DNA of 64,000 nt from NCBI RefSeq assembly GCF_002102345.1, contig NZ_LQPP01000040.1, forward strand, positions 62,001 to 126,000, written 5' to 3'. Below the pieces are notes generated by a model, which had not been told where the DNA came from, did not search any database, and saw nothing but the letters and a program-made list of their open reading frames with translations. Shown here piece after piece: positions 1 through 8,875 of this stretch; the first letter of the stretch is position 1; each line of letters starts with the position of its first letter. The stretch is from Mycolicibacterium peregrinum (lineage in GTDB: Bacteria; Actinomycetota; Actinomycetes; Mycobacteriales; Mycobacteriaceae). Position numbers and translations under genes: made by a program.

Positions 1-2073
1 TCGAAGCTGCTGGTGATGCTGCTGGTGACCAGCATTCTGTCCGCCGCCGTCGTCGGCGCCATCGGCTACCAGTCCGGTAGGTCATCGCTTCGCCAGTCGG
101 TGTTCGACCGGCTGACCGAGGTCCGGGAATCGCAAACACGTCAGCTGGAATCGAAGTTCGCCGACCTCGAGGACTCCCTGATCGTCTACACCCGGGGCAC
201 CACGACCATCGAAGCCGTCGAGGCATTCTCCGGCGCATTCGGCCAGCTCAACAATGCGACGATCAACCCGCAGCAATGGCAGTCGATCGTCGACTACTAC
301 AACGACCAGTTCAAGCCGGTGGAACAGAAGCAGACTGGTGACACCGTGGACGTGGCCCGGCTACTGCCCACCTCCAACGCACAGAAATACCTGCAGGCGA
401 ACTACACGGCACCGGTCGCCGACCCGGAGAAGTCGATCAGGGTCGACGATGCCCGCGACGGCAGTGCCTGGTCGGCGGCGAATGCCCGGTTCAACGACTA
501 CTTCCGCGAGATCGTCGAACGCTTCCAGTTCGAGGATGCGCTGCTGCTCGACACTGCCGGCAATGTGGTCTACACCGCGTACAAGGGCATCGACCTGGGC
601 ACCAACATCGTCACCGGGCCGTACCGGCAGAGCCTGCTGAAGGACGCCTACGAGAAGACCCTGGCATCCAACGCCGTCGACTATGTCGGAGTGACCGATT
701 TCGGTGACTACCAACCGGCCGACGAGCCCACGGCCTGGATGATGGCGCCGGTGGGTCCGCCCGGCCGGGTCGAGGGAGTGCTGGCCCTCCAATTCCCGAT
801 CTCCAAGATCAACCGGCTGATGACGGCCGACAAGCAATGGGAGACCGCCGGCATGGGCACCACCGGCGAGACCTTCGTCGTCGGTCCCGACGGTCTCATG
901 CGGTCGGATTCACGTCTGTTCCTGGAGAATCCGCAGAAGTTCGAACGCGACGTCATCGACGCCGGAACACCCCCGGCGGTGGCGCAGAAATCGCTCAGTC
1001 AGCACGGGACCACGCTGGTACAGCCGGTCGAGACGGAGGCCACCCGATCCGCCCTGCGGGGCCAGAGCGGCACCGTGATCGAGGACGACTACCTGGGCAA
1101 CGAGACGCTGCAGGCCTATGCACCGGTGACGCTGCACGGATTGAACTGGTCGATCATCGCCAAGATCGACACGGCGGAGGCCTTCGCGCCCGTGGCGACG
1201 TTCACCCGCACCCTGGTGTTGTCGACCGTCGTCATCACCTTCATCGTGTGTCTGGCGGCGATGATGCTGGCTCGGTTGTTCGTCCGGCCACTGCGCAGGC
1301 TGGAGGCCGGCGCCCAACAGATCGGCGCAGGCGACTACGACGTATCGCTTCCCGTGCAATCCAGGGACGAGTTCGGTGATCTGACAACAGCATTCAACGA
1401 CATGAGCCGCAACCTGGCGATCAAGGAAGACCTGCTCGCCGAGCAGCGCCGGGAGAACGACCGGCTGCTGCGCACGCTCATGCCGGAGTCGGTGGTGCAG
1501 CGGTACCGTGACGGCGAGGAGACCATCGCGCAGGACCACCACAACGTGACGGTCCTGTTCGCCGACACGATCGGGTTGGATGAGCTGACGTCCGAGATGC
1601 CATCGGAGGAAGCGTTGGCCATCGTCAACCGCCTGGTGCACCAATTCGATGCCGCCGCAGACGATCTCGGAGTAGAACGGGTACGCACGCTACGCAACGG
1701 CTACTGGGCCAGTTCCGGGTTGAGCGTGCCGCGGCTCGACAATGTACGGCGGACGGTCGACTTCGCACTCGAAATGCAGCGCATCATCGAACGGTTCAAC
1801 ACCGAGGCCGGGACCGAGCTGGAACTGCGTGCGGGCATCGATACCGGCGCGGTGAGCAGCGGCCTGGTGGGACGCTCCAACCTCGCCTACGACATGTGGG
1901 GGTCGGCGGTCAACCTCGCCTACCGGGTTCAGCGGGGCTCACCACAGCCGGGCGTGTACGTGACCGAGCGGGTGTTCGAGGTGATGGGCGATACCCGCGA
2001 TCTCCAGCCGGCGGGCACCGTTCAGGTGGACGGGGCCGACGAGCCGATCTGGCAGCTACGGGACCGACGATGA
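1..2073 (+). CDS. Membrane receptor-type class III nucleotide cyclase-like protein (Rv2435c type), 5' end outside window
   Basis: The reading frame is open from base 1, so the start lies upstream; the first in-window start codon is GTG at 13. There is an N-terminal membrane segment, a large extracytoplasmic sensor region (to about 1190), a second membrane helix (about 1204-1275), a HAMP domain (about 1276-1410) and a C-terminal class III cyclase domain (about 1540-2050). The first metal-binding Asp (LFAD), the substrate Asp (YDMWG) and the transition-state Asn/Arg (VNLAYR) are visible. The usual KTxGD segment reads RTLRNG, so the specificity Lys is Arg and the second metal Asp is Asn. That makes catalysis doubtful. 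Its stop overlaps the next gene's ATG (ATGA), so the two are translationally coupled. Confidence 0.85.
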   Translation, partial: SKLLVMLLVTSILSAAVVGAIGYQSGRSSLRQSVFDRLTEVRESQTRQLESKFADLEDSLIVYTRGTTTIEAVEAFSGAFGQLNNATINPQQWQSIVDYYNDQFKPVEQKQTGDTVDVARLLPTSNAQKYLQANYTAPVADPEKSIRVDDARDGSAWSAANARFNDYFREIVERFQFEDALLLDTAGNVVYTAYKGIDLGTNIVTGPYRQSLLKDAYEKTLASNAVDYVGVTDFGDYQPADEPTAWMMAPVGPPGRVEGVLALQFPISKINRLMTADKQWETAGMGTTGETFVVGPDGLMRSDSRLFLENPQKFERDVIDAGTPPAVAQKSLSQHGTTLVQPVETEATRSALRGQSGTVIEDDYLGNETLQAYAPVTLHGLNWSIIAKIDTAEAFAPVATFTRTLVLSTVVITFIVCLAAMMLARLFVRPLRRLEAGAQQIGAGDYDVSLPVQSRDEFGDLTTAFNDMSRNLAIKEDLLAEQRRENDRLLRTLMPESVVQRYRDGEETIAQDHHNVTVLFADTIGLDELTSEMPSEEALAIVNRLVHQFDAAADDLGVERVRTLRNGYWASSGLSVPRLDNVRRTVDFALEMQRIIERFNTEAGTELELRAGIDTGAVSSGLVGRSNLAYDMWGSAVNLAYRVQRGSPQPGVYVTERVFEVMGDTRDLQPAGTVQVDGADEPIWQLRDRR

Positions 2074-3470
2074 GCGGCGTGCTCGACGCTCCCTGGTTCT
2101 ACTGGGCCGTCGGTGTGGCGGTCGGATTTCCGGTCTGCCTGGTTCTGCTCACCGAACTGCAGAATGCATTGCGCCGGCGCGGCAGCTTCCTGGCCGGTCC
2201 GGTGCATCTGGTCCGCACGTACATCCTGCCGCTGGGCGCGCTGCTGATCCTGTTGATCCAGGCGATGCAGATCTCCGGAGAAGCCACGCCGGTGCGGATC
2301 GTCTCGACGGTGTTCGGGTTCGTCGTGCTGGTTCTGTTGCTGTCCGGACTGAACGCGACGCTGTTCCAGAGCGCACCGGAAGGCAGCTGGCGCAAACGAA
2401 TTCCGTCGATCTTCCTCGACGTCGCCCGGTTCGCATTGATCGCCATCGGCATCGGCTTGATCTTCGCCTACATCTGGGGCGCCAACATCGGCGGGCTTTT
2501 CACCGCCCTCGGCGTGTCCTCGATCGTGCTGGGCCTGGCCCTGCAGAACTCGGTGGGCCAGATCATCTCCGGGCTTCTCGTACTGTTCGAGCAGCCGTTC
2601 CAGCTCGGCGACTGGGTCGATGCGCCGTCGGCGCGCGGCCGCGTCGTCGAGGTCAACTGGCGCGCAACACATATCGACACCGGCAGCGGCCTGCAGGTGA
2701 TCCCGAACTCCGTGCTGGCCGGAGCGTCGTTCACCAATCTGAGCCGCCCGCTCGGTGCGCACACCATCACGGTGATCACGGTGTTCGCCGTCGATGACGC
2801 CCCCGACGAGGTCTGCCGAGTACTCAACGAGGTGGCCCGCCGGCTGCCCCAGCTACGTACCGACGGCACGGTGTCCACGGTCCCGGCCGGCTCATTGCAG
2901 TACAAGACCCAGATCCCGCTGCATTCCCCTGCCGACGATTTCTCCGCCAGATCCACGTTCCTCCGCTGGACCTGGTATGCCTCGCGGCGGGCCGGTCTGC
3001 ACCTGGACGAGGCCGAGGACGAGTTCGCGACCACCGAACGCGTCGAACAGACGCTGCGTCTCATCGCACCGACACTGCGCCTGAGCCAGGAGGACCAGAG
3101 CGAGTTGCTCCCGCACGCCCGGCTCACCCGTTACGGCAGGGACGAGGTCATCCAGGTCGTCGGGCAGGTTCCCAAGCGCATGACTTTCATCGTCGCCGGC
3201 ACGGTGCAGTTGGCCGTGGCCGGTGCGGACGACCTCTTCGTCCCGGTGCTGTCCCTGGAACAGGGCGACTTTCTCGGGCAGACCGCTCTGACCAGAGAAC
3301 CGGTCACCACCACGGCATACGCGCTGACCGAGGTCACCGTTGCGCAATTCGACCGCGATTGCATCGAGGATCTGGTCGCACGAAAGCCGGTGCTGCTTCA
3401 GGACATCGGCCGGGCGATCGAGGAGCGCCGGGCCAACGTCAAACAGGCGCTCACCACGGCCGGACGCTGA
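2070..3470 (+). CDS. MscS-family channel with C-terminal cyclic-nucleotide-binding-like domain (Rv2434c type)
   Basis: 466 residues starting at the ATG in the ATGA overlap with the cyclase-like gene. Several N-terminal transmembrane helices lead into an MscS pore and beta domain (GLALQNSVGQIISG; later QVIPNS). A CAP/cNMP-binding fold follows at about residues 345-450 (GDFLGQTALT). The phosphate-binding cassette of this fold normally has FGE...PR; here it reads FLGQ...EPVTTTA, so the Glu and Arg that hold cyclic nucleotide are not in place. The coupling to a cyclase suggests ligand-gated ion or solute flux at the inner membrane, but both partners look degenerate at key residues. The family assignment is firm; cAMP gating is inference and is weakened by these substitutions. 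Confidence 0.88.
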   Translation: MSGVLDAPWFYWAVGVAVGFPVCLVLLTELQNALRRRGSFLAGPVHLVRTYILPLGALLILLIQAMQISGEATPVRIVSTVFGFVVLVLLLSGLNATLFQSAPEGSWRKRIPSIFLDVARFALIAIGIGLIFAYIWGANIGGLFTALGVSSIVLGLALQNSVGQIISGLLVLFEQPFQLGDWVDAPSARGRVVEVNWRATHIDTGSGLQVIPNSVLAGASFTNLSRPLGAHTITVITVFAVDDAPDEVCRVLNEVARRLPQLRTDGTVSTVPAGSLQYKTQIPLHSPADDFSARSTFLRWTWYASRRAGLHLDEAEDEFATTERVEQTLRLIAPTLRLSQEDQSELLPHARLTRYGRDEVIQVVGQVPKRMTFIVAGTVQLAVAGADDLFVPVLSLEQGDFLGQTALTREPVTTTAYALTEVTVAQFDRDCIEDLVARKPVLLQDIGRAIEERRANVKQALTTAGR

Positions 3471-3633
3471 GCCTCCCGGCAAAGGGTCTCGGCGCCGAGT
3501 TCCAACCGTTAGTAAACCGCGATCTGCACGACCGGTGTTGTTACGCGTGTGACTGATGTGGCACATGTTTCACTACCGGAGACAAGCGGCAAACTGCTTG
3601 AGATACGTGCAGAAAGGACGGTTGGTTGCCGTT

Positions 3634-4629
3634 ATGAAGTTCCTCAACAAGATTCGCGGAGCGTGGACGCGTCGACTGGCGGCCGGGGCAATGGCCGCAG
3701 CCACACTTCCCGCGCTGATCGGTATCGCAGGAGGTTCGGCGACCGCTGGCGCATTCTCCCGTCCGGGACTGCCGGTCGAGTACCTCGATGTGTTCTCGGC
3801 GTCGATGAACCGCAACATCCGCGTGCAGTTCCAGGGTGGCGGACCGCACGCGGTCTACCTGCTCGACGGCCTGCGCGCCCAGGACGACTACAACGGCTGG
3901 GACATCAACACCCCGGCATTCGAGTGGTACAACGGCTCGGGCCTGTCGGTGATCATGCCGGTCGGTGGGCAGTCCAGCTTCTACACCGACTGGTACCAGC
4001 CGTCGAAGGGCAACGGGCAGGACTACACCTACAAGTGGGAGACCTTCCTGACACAGGAACTCCCCACCTGGCTGGCCGCCAACCGTGGCGTGTCGCAGAC
4101 CGGCAACGCCGTCGTCGGCATCTCGATGGCGGGCAGCGCGGCGCTGACCTACGCGATCCATCACCCGCAGCAGTTCATCTATGCCGGAACGCTTTCGGGC
4201 TTCCTGAACCCGTCCGAGGGCTGGTGGCCGATGCTGATCGGTCTGGCGATGAACGACGCCGGTGGCTACAACGCCGAAAGCATGTGGGGCCCGTCGACCG
4301 ACCCGGCCTGGAAGCGCAATGACCCGATGGTCAACATCAACCAGCTGGTCGCCAACAACACCCGCATCTGGATCTACTGCGGCACCGGTACCCCGTCGGA
4401 CCTCGACGCCGGGACCAACGGCGGCAACCTGATGGCGGCCCAGTTCCTCGAAGGGCTGACACTGCGCACCAACGTCACCTTCCGGGACAACTACATCGCT
4501 GCCGGCGGCACCAACGGAGTGTTCAACTTCCCGGCCAACGGAACCCACGCCTGGGGCTACTGGGGACAGCAGCTGCAGCAGATGAAGCCCGATATCCAGC
4601 GGGTGCTCGGCGCACAGTCCGCCACCTAG
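3634..4629 (+). CDS. fbpC: Antigen 85C-type mycolyltransferase (diacylglycerol acyltransferase/mycolyltransferase)
   Basis: 331 residues, secreted. A signal peptide (Arg-rich start, hydrophobic core, cleavage after ATAGA) precedes the mature FSRPGLPVEYL start typical of Ag85. The nucleophile Ser lies in GISMAGS, the catalytic His in FPANGTHAW, and the conserved Cys near the active site in IYCGTG. FQGGGPHAVYLL and SGFLNPSEGWW match Ag85C better than Ag85A/B. The enzyme transfers mycolate from trehalose monomycolate to arabinogalactan or another trehalose monomycolate outside the membrane. ATG 3634 gives the expected signal peptide; an in-frame TTG at 3622 sits closer to the AAAGGA ribosome site and is a possible alternative. 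A hairpin terminator follows. Confidence 0.95.
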   Translation: MKFLNKIRGAWTRRLAAGAMAAATLPALIGIAGGSATAGAFSRPGLPVEYLDVFSASMNRNIRVQFQGGGPHAVYLLDGLRAQDDYNGWDINTPAFEWYNGSGLSVIMPVGGQSSFYTDWYQPSKGNGQDYTYKWETFLTQELPTWLAANRGVSQTGNAVVGISMAGSAALTYAIHHPQQFIYAGTLSGFLNPSEGWWPMLIGLAMNDAGGYNAESMWGPSTDPAWKRNDPMVNINQLVANNTRIWIYCGTGTPSDLDAGTNGGNLMAAQFLEGLTLRTNVTFRDNYIAAGGTNGVFNFPANGTHAWGYWGQQLQQMKPDIQRVLGAQSAT

Positions 4630-4644
4630 AGATCCACCCGCCCG

Positions 4645-4678
4645 GGGAGCCTGTCGTCACCCCTAACGGCAGGCTCCC
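4645..4678 (+). terminator. Hairpin terminator after fbpC
   Basis: A 12-bp stem (4645-4656 with 4667-4678, including one G-U pair) closes a 10-nt loop just after the fbpC stop codon. There is no T tract, as is common for mycobacterial terminators. It separates fbpC from the molybdopterin oxidoreductase gene. Confidence 0.7.
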
Positions 4679-4702
4679 TGCCTGGTGTCCGGAGTAGGTT
4701 GG

Positions 4703-6274
4703 GTGACGATGACCGAGTCCTCGTCGGGCCCCCCGTCCGAGCCCTCGCCGAACGCGCGCATGCTCGGCGGAGTTGCCGCCGCCGCGGTCGCGCTCGGCGT
4801 CGCCATGCTGGTGGGTATTCCGTTTGGGGCACCGGCCGATCCACGCAACGCGGTCGGCTCGGCGGTCGTTGACCTGACCCCGGGTCCGGTCAAGGAATGG
4901 GTGATTCAAACCCTGGGCAGCCTGGACAAGCTGTTCCTCGCCGTCGTCGTGCTGGCGGTCATCGCCACCGTCGCCGCCCTCGCCGCGACGTACGAGACCA
5001 GGCACCGTCCGATCGGCAGCGCGATCTTCGTCGTCGCCGGGCTGATCGCCTGCGCGGCCGTCCTCTCCCGGCCCGGCGCAGCAGTGCTCGACATCGTGCC
5101 CACGGTGGTGGGCACCGCATGTGGGGTGGCGGCGCTGCGACTGCTCGTGCAGCGGGTCTGGACCGCCCCCGATGCCGACACCGATACCGATACCGAGCAC
5201 GTCGACACCTCCAGAAGGACGTGGTTGGCCACCGCCGGTGTACTCGGATTCGGTGCGGCGACCGGACTTCTCGGTTTCGTCGTCACCCGCGTGACGAGTT
5301 CGGTCGCGGCCGAACGCGAGATCTCCGTACTGCCCCGGCCCCGCGTGCCGGCTCCCCCAGTTCCGCCTGACGTCCAACCGAAAAACGTTGCCCTGCCGAG
5401 TTTCATCACCGATGGTGGGGATTTCTATCGGGTGGACACCGCGCTCAGCGTTCCGCAGCTGAGTCGCGACGCGTGGCGGCTGCGCATTCACGGCATGGTC
5501 GCCCACGAGATCACGTACAGCTTCGACGATCTGGCCCGGTTCGAAGCCGTCGAGAAGGCCGTCACACTCACCTGCGTGTCCAATCAAGTTGGTGGCGACC
5601 TGATCTCGAACGGCATGTGGACCGGCTACCGACTCGCCGACCTGCTGGCGGCGGCGGGTGTGGACCCGGGCGCCGACATGCTGCTGTCCACCTCCGTGGA
5701 CGGATTCACCGTGGGCACCCCGGTCGAGGCAGTCAACGACGGCCGGGACGCGTTGTTGGCCATCGGACTCAACGGGCAGCCGCTACCCGTCGAGCACGGC
5801 TACCCGGCCCGGCTGGTGGTCGCCGGACTCTACGGCTACGTGTCGGCCACCAAGTGGGTCACCGATCTGGAATTGACCCGATTCGACCGGGCCGAAGCCT
5901 ATTGGACCAGACAGGGCTGGGCGCCGCGCGCCCCCATCAAGACCGAGTCACGCATCGACGTACCGAAGCAGGGCCAGCAGGTGCCGGCGGGGCCGACGAC
6001 ATTCGGCGGTGTGGCCTGGGCACAGAACCGCGGCGTCCGCGGCGTCGAGGTCCGAATCGATGACGGCCCATGGCAACCCGCCCAACTCGGCGCCGCCTAT
6101 TCCGACCAGACCTGGCGGTTGTGGAGCCTGCACTGGCAGGCGAGCGGCCCGGGCGACCACACCATCACGGTGCGGGCTACCGACAACACCGGGGCGGTTC
6201 AGACGTCAGACCAAGCCCCGACCGTGCCCGACGGCGCCACCGGCTGGCATACGGTGTACTTCACCGTGACCTGA
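4703..6274 (+). CDS. Membrane-anchored molybdopterin-dependent oxidoreductase (sulfite oxidase fold, Rv0218-like)
   Basis: About 523 residues. Four or more N-terminal transmembrane helices (first about 250 residues) are followed by an extracytoplasmic molybdopterin-binding domain of the sulfite oxidase/YedY class. The Cys in LTCVSNQVGG is the predicted molybdenum ligand; GYPARLVV and GYVSATKW are typical pterin-domain motifs. A C-terminal immunoglobulin-like Mo-co dimerisation domain follows (GGVAWAQNRGV, GDHTITVRATD). The substrate is unknown. GTG 4703 lies 8 nt after GGAG; ATG 4709 is an alternative start. Its 3' end overlaps the convergent small gene by 14 bp. It needs molybdenum cofactor, which is relevant to the modBC genes elsewhere in the window. 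Confidence 0.85.
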   Translation: MTMTESSSGPPSEPSPNARMLGGVAAAAVALGVAMLVGIPFGAPADPRNAVGSAVVDLTPGPVKEWVIQTLGSLDKLFLAVVVLAVIATVAALAATYETRHRPIGSAIFVVAGLIACAAVLSRPGAAVLDIVPTVVGTACGVAALRLLVQRVWTAPDADTDTDTEHVDTSRRTWLATAGVLGFGAATGLLGFVVTRVTSSVAAEREISVLPRPRVPAPPVPPDVQPKNVALPSFITDGGDFYRVDTALSVPQLSRDAWRLRIHGMVAHEITYSFDDLARFEAVEKAVTLTCVSNQVGGDLISNGMWTGYRLADLLAAAGVDPGADMLLSTSVDGFTVGTPVEAVNDGRDALLAIGLNGQPLPVEHGYPARLVVAGLYGYVSATKWVTDLELTRFDRAEAYWTRQGWAPRAPIKTESRIDVPKQGQQVPAGPTTFGGVAWAQNRGVRGVEVRIDDGPWQPAQLGAAYSDQTWRLWSLHWQASGPGDHTITVRATDNTGAVQTSDQAPTVPDGATGWHTVYFTVT

Positions 6275-6461
6275 GTTTGCGCCAGCTGAACGCCGCGATC
6301 ACGATGCCGATCACCGCGGTGATCGGACCGATGACCGACCAGGTGACGGTGTTGCTCATCGGACTGCCCTGCAGCACACCGAATCCCTGTAGCGCCCAGA
6401 TGAGGCCGAACAGCGCCACGAGCACACCGACCGCCAACGCCACGACGTATCCCCTGTTCAT
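6261..6461 (-). CDS. Small two-helix membrane protein of unknown function
   Basis: 66 residues from ATG 6461. It has two hydrophobic segments separated by a short polar loop (WALQGFGVLQG) and a basic C-terminus (SWRKLRSR), so both ends are probably cytoplasmic. It lies downstream of the quinone oxidoreductase gene on the same strand (33 bp gap) and its end overlaps the convergent molybdoenzyme gene by 14 bp. No specific function is recognised. Confidence 0.7.
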   Translation of the reverse strand: MNRGYVVALAVGVLVALFGLIWALQGFGVLQGSPMSNTVTWSVIGPITAVIGIVIAAFSWRKLRSR

Positions 6462-6494
6462 GATTGGGATGCTACGTCGCGCAGGCGCCATCGG

Positions 6495-7421
6495 TCACGG
6501 CTGCAGCACCAATTTTCCTCTGGTATGGCGCTTTTCCAACTCGGTGTACGCAGCCCGGACATCGTCGAGAGCGAACACTCCGGCAATCGGCACGTCGAGT
6601 TCCCCGTCGGCTGCGAGATTCGCCAACTCCGCGATGACCGCGATGTCAGCACCCTCGGCATTTCCGGCACTCTGGACACCGAACTCCTCGATCGCCGGGA
6701 AATCGATGATGGTGTCGACGCGTTCGGGTGCGACACCCAACGCGTCGACGGCCAGCTTCACATATCCGCCGCCGAAGAAATCGAGGAAAGCGTCGACGCG
6801 ACCCGACGGGGACGCGGCGCGGAGCCGGCCGGCCAGATCGTCGCCGTAGTTGACCGGGATGGCGCCGTGCGCGGTCAGCCAGTCATCGTTCGCGGACCCG
6901 GCGATCCCGAGCACCGTAGCACCGGCGCGCTTGGCGAGCTGCACCGCGATGGTGCCGACACCGCCGGCGGCCCCCGCGATCGCCACGGTGTCCCCGGGCT
7001 GCAGGCGCACGGCACGTACCGCGGCGTAGGCCGTGGCCCCCACGACATACAGCGATCCGGCTACCTCCCACGGCAGAGCGGGCGGCTTGGGAGCCAACTG
7101 GGTGGCGGGCACGGCCACGTATTCGGCGTGGCTGGCCCGCTCGTCGGTGAACCCGAGAACCTCGTCACCGACCTCGAACCCGGTCACGTCCGGACCGAGC
7201 TCGGCCACCACACCTGCGAGGTCGCTGCCCTGGCCGGACGGAAAGGTGGCCGGGAACCGGTCGTGCAGCGCGCCACGACGGATCATGGCCTCACCGGGAT
7301 TGATCCCCGCGGCGCGGACCTTGACGAGCACCTCGCCGGGCGCCGGGACGGGCCGCGGCACATCACGGACCTGCAGGACGTCGATGCCGCCGTATTCATC
7401 GAATTGAACTGCCTTACTCAT
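6495..7421 (-). CDS. Zinc-less MDR-family NADP-dependent oxidoreductase (quinone oxidoreductase type)
   Basis: 308 residues. The N-terminal GroES-like domain (SKAVQFDEYGG..., GSDLAGVV) lacks the zinc-binding Cys/His set of alcohol dehydrogenases. The Rossmann domain carries AGAAGGVGTIAVQLAK, the NADP(H) site of quinone oxidoreductases (QOR/zeta-crystallin). It likely reduces quinones or activated double bonds in the cytoplasm. It is transcribed away from the divergent SOS-boxed HNH gene, with about 100 bp between the starts. Confidence 0.88.
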   Translation of the reverse strand: MSKAVQFDEYGGIDVLQVRDVPRPVPAPGEVLVKVRAAGINPGEAMIRRGALHDRFPATFPSGQGSDLAGVVAELGPDVTGFEVGDEVLGFTDERASHAEYVAVPATQLAPKPPALPWEVAGSLYVVGATAYAAVRAVRLQPGDTVAIAGAAGGVGTIAVQLAKRAGATVLGIAGSANDDWLTAHGAIPVNYGDDLAGRLRAASPSGRVDAFLDFFGGGYVKLAVDALGVAPERVDTIIDFPAIEEFGVQSAGNAEGADIAVIAELANLAADGELDVPIAGVFALDDVRAAYTELEKRHTRGKLVLQP

Positions 7422-7500
7422 GTTCTCTACGACGGCTCCGGCCCCGGAAACATTCCGAGCGGCGTGACGTGGGAGACAGTGTCACCGCGGCGGAGTAAGA

Positions 7501-7516
7501 TCGAATGTACGTTCGA
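7501..7516 (+). promoter_or_regulatory. SOS (LexA) box upstream of the 13E12-type gene
   Basis: TCGAATGTACGTTCGA matches the mycobacterial SOS box TCGAAC-N4-GTTCGA with one mismatch. It ends 7 nt before the GTG at 7524 of the HNH/13E12 gene. Several M. tuberculosis 13E12 genes are known to be LexA-controlled, so DNA-damage induction is likely. Confidence 0.8.
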
Positions 7517-7523
7517 ATCGATC

Positions 7524-8777
7524 GTGAAAGTTGATCCCACTGCCGGCGAGGCGGCATTGCGGGACCGAATCGCCGAACTCGAACGCCTCAAATGCGCCGC
7601 CGCAGCCGGACAAGCCCGCGCCACCGTCGCCCTGGAGTCCGCCCGACACGCCGCCGAAGCCGCCACCAGGGTTCCCGTCACACGACGAGGCCACGGACTG
7701 GGTTCAGAAATCGGACTGGCCCGCATGGACTCACCGGCCAACGGCCGTCAACACCTCTCCGACGCCCGCATCCTCGTCCACGACCTGCCCCACACCCTCG
7801 CTGCCCTGGAATGCGGGGTGCTCACCGAGGCCCGCGCCCGGCTGATCGTGCGCGAAGCCGCTTGCCTGTCCCCCACTGACCGGCGCCGCCTCGACCACGA
7901 ACTCTGCGCCGACCACACCGGTCTCATCGGCCGCGGTGACACCCGCATCCGCAACGACGCCAAAACCATTGCCTACCAACTCGACCCGGCGGCCGTCATC
8001 GACCGAGCCACCAGAGCACCCCAGGATCGCCACGTCACGTTCCGGCCCGCCGCCGACAACATGGCGATCCTCACCGCCCTACTGACGGCCACCGACGCAG
8101 CGTCGGTGGCCTACGCACTCACCCAAGCGGCCGACCGCTGCACCGACGGCCGCAGCCGCGGTCAAACCATGGCGGACACCCTTGTATCCCGCGTCACCGG
8201 CCGCGACACCACCACACCGATACCCGTCGCCGTCAACCTCGTGCTCTCCGACGACACTCTGTTCGCCGGCAGCACCCAGCCCGCCCACCTCCAGGGTCAT
8301 GGGCCCATTCCCGCAGCAGCAGCCCGGCGCATGATCGGCGACGCACTCGCCGACAAGAAGTCCTGGGCCACCTTGCGACGGCTCTACGCCGCCCCCGGCA
8401 CCGGAGCCCTCGTCGCCATGGAATCGCGCTCCCGACGCTTCCCGAAAGGCCTCGCCCGGTTCATCGCCACCAGGGATCAGACCTGCCGCACCCCGTACTG
8501 CGATGCCCCGATCCGACACGTCGACCACGTAAAGCCACATCATCGGAACGGGCCGACCTCCGCGGCCAATGGCCAGGGACTCTGCGAACACTGCAATTAC
8601 GCCAAAGAAGCACCCGGCTGGCAGGTGATATCGGGGACCGACGAAGCGGGCCGCCACACCACCGACCACATCACCCCCACCGGCGCGACCTACCGATCCA
8701 CCGCGCCGCCGCTGGCCGGCGGCCTGCGGATACTCACCCGCGAAATCCACGTCGTGATCAACAAGCGCGCCGCTTAG
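7524..8777 (+). CDS. 13E12/DUF222 repeat-family protein with C-terminal HNH endonuclease domain
   Basis: About 417 residues. The N-terminal DUF222 region has a coiled-coil-like Ala/Glu-rich start (GEAALRDRIAELERLK). The C-terminal HNH domain has paired cysteines (TCRTPYC, LCEHCN) and HVDHVKPHHRNGPTS. In M. tuberculosis REP13E12 copies serve as integration sites of prophage phiRv1 and are SOS-linked; the protein's biochemical role is not established. The frame continues upstream through the SOS box as ACG-TTC-GAA, where I expect relatives to have ATG-TTC-GAA. The start is therefore uncertain: GTG 7524 is the first good codon. It is repeated-family DNA between otherwise ordinary metabolic genes. 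Confidence 0.85.
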   Translation: MKVDPTAGEAALRDRIAELERLKCAAAAGQARATVALESARHAAEAATRVPVTRRGHGLGSEIGLARMDSPANGRQHLSDARILVHDLPHTLAALECGVLTEARARLIVREAACLSPTDRRRLDHELCADHTGLIGRGDTRIRNDAKTIAYQLDPAAVIDRATRAPQDRHVTFRPAADNMAILTALLTATDAASVAYALTQAADRCTDGRSRGQTMADTLVSRVTGRDTTTPIPVAVNLVLSDDTLFAGSTQPAHLQGHGPIPAAAARRMIGDALADKKSWATLRRLYAAPGTGALVAMESRSRRFPKGLARFIATRDQTCRTPYCDAPIRHVDHVKPHHRNGPTSAANGQGLCEHCNYAKEAPGWQVISGTDEAGRHTTDHITPTGATYRSTAPPLAGGLRILTREIHVVINKRAA

Positions 8778-8841
8778 CTTCCGTTCACTCACGGCGAACC
8801 CGGACACCGGACGCGCAGGGAACAAACCCGACCCCGCCAAG

Positions 8842-8862
8842 GTTGAGCGCATCAGACTGAAC
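8842..8862 (+). promoter_or_regulatory. Degenerate HAIR-like (HspR) inverted repeat before lon
   Basis: GTTGAGC-N7-ACTGAAC resembles the HspR operator CTTGAGT-N7-ACTCAAG with the exact 7-nt spacing and 10 of 14 arm positions. It lies directly upstream of the lon ribosome site. HspR controls lon in Streptomyces; control here is inference. Confidence 0.4.
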
Positions 8863-8875
8863 TTTGGAGGTATTG

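Noticed and set aside
3540..3580. Possible CRP/GlxR site before fbpC (TGTGG...TTCAC)
   Set aside because: Half-sites have the wrong spacing for TGTGA-N6-TCACA.
7524..8777. HNH gene as a homing endonuclease or part of a group I/II intron
   Set aside because: No intron or intein structure surrounds it, and the DUF222 part places it in the 13E12 family.
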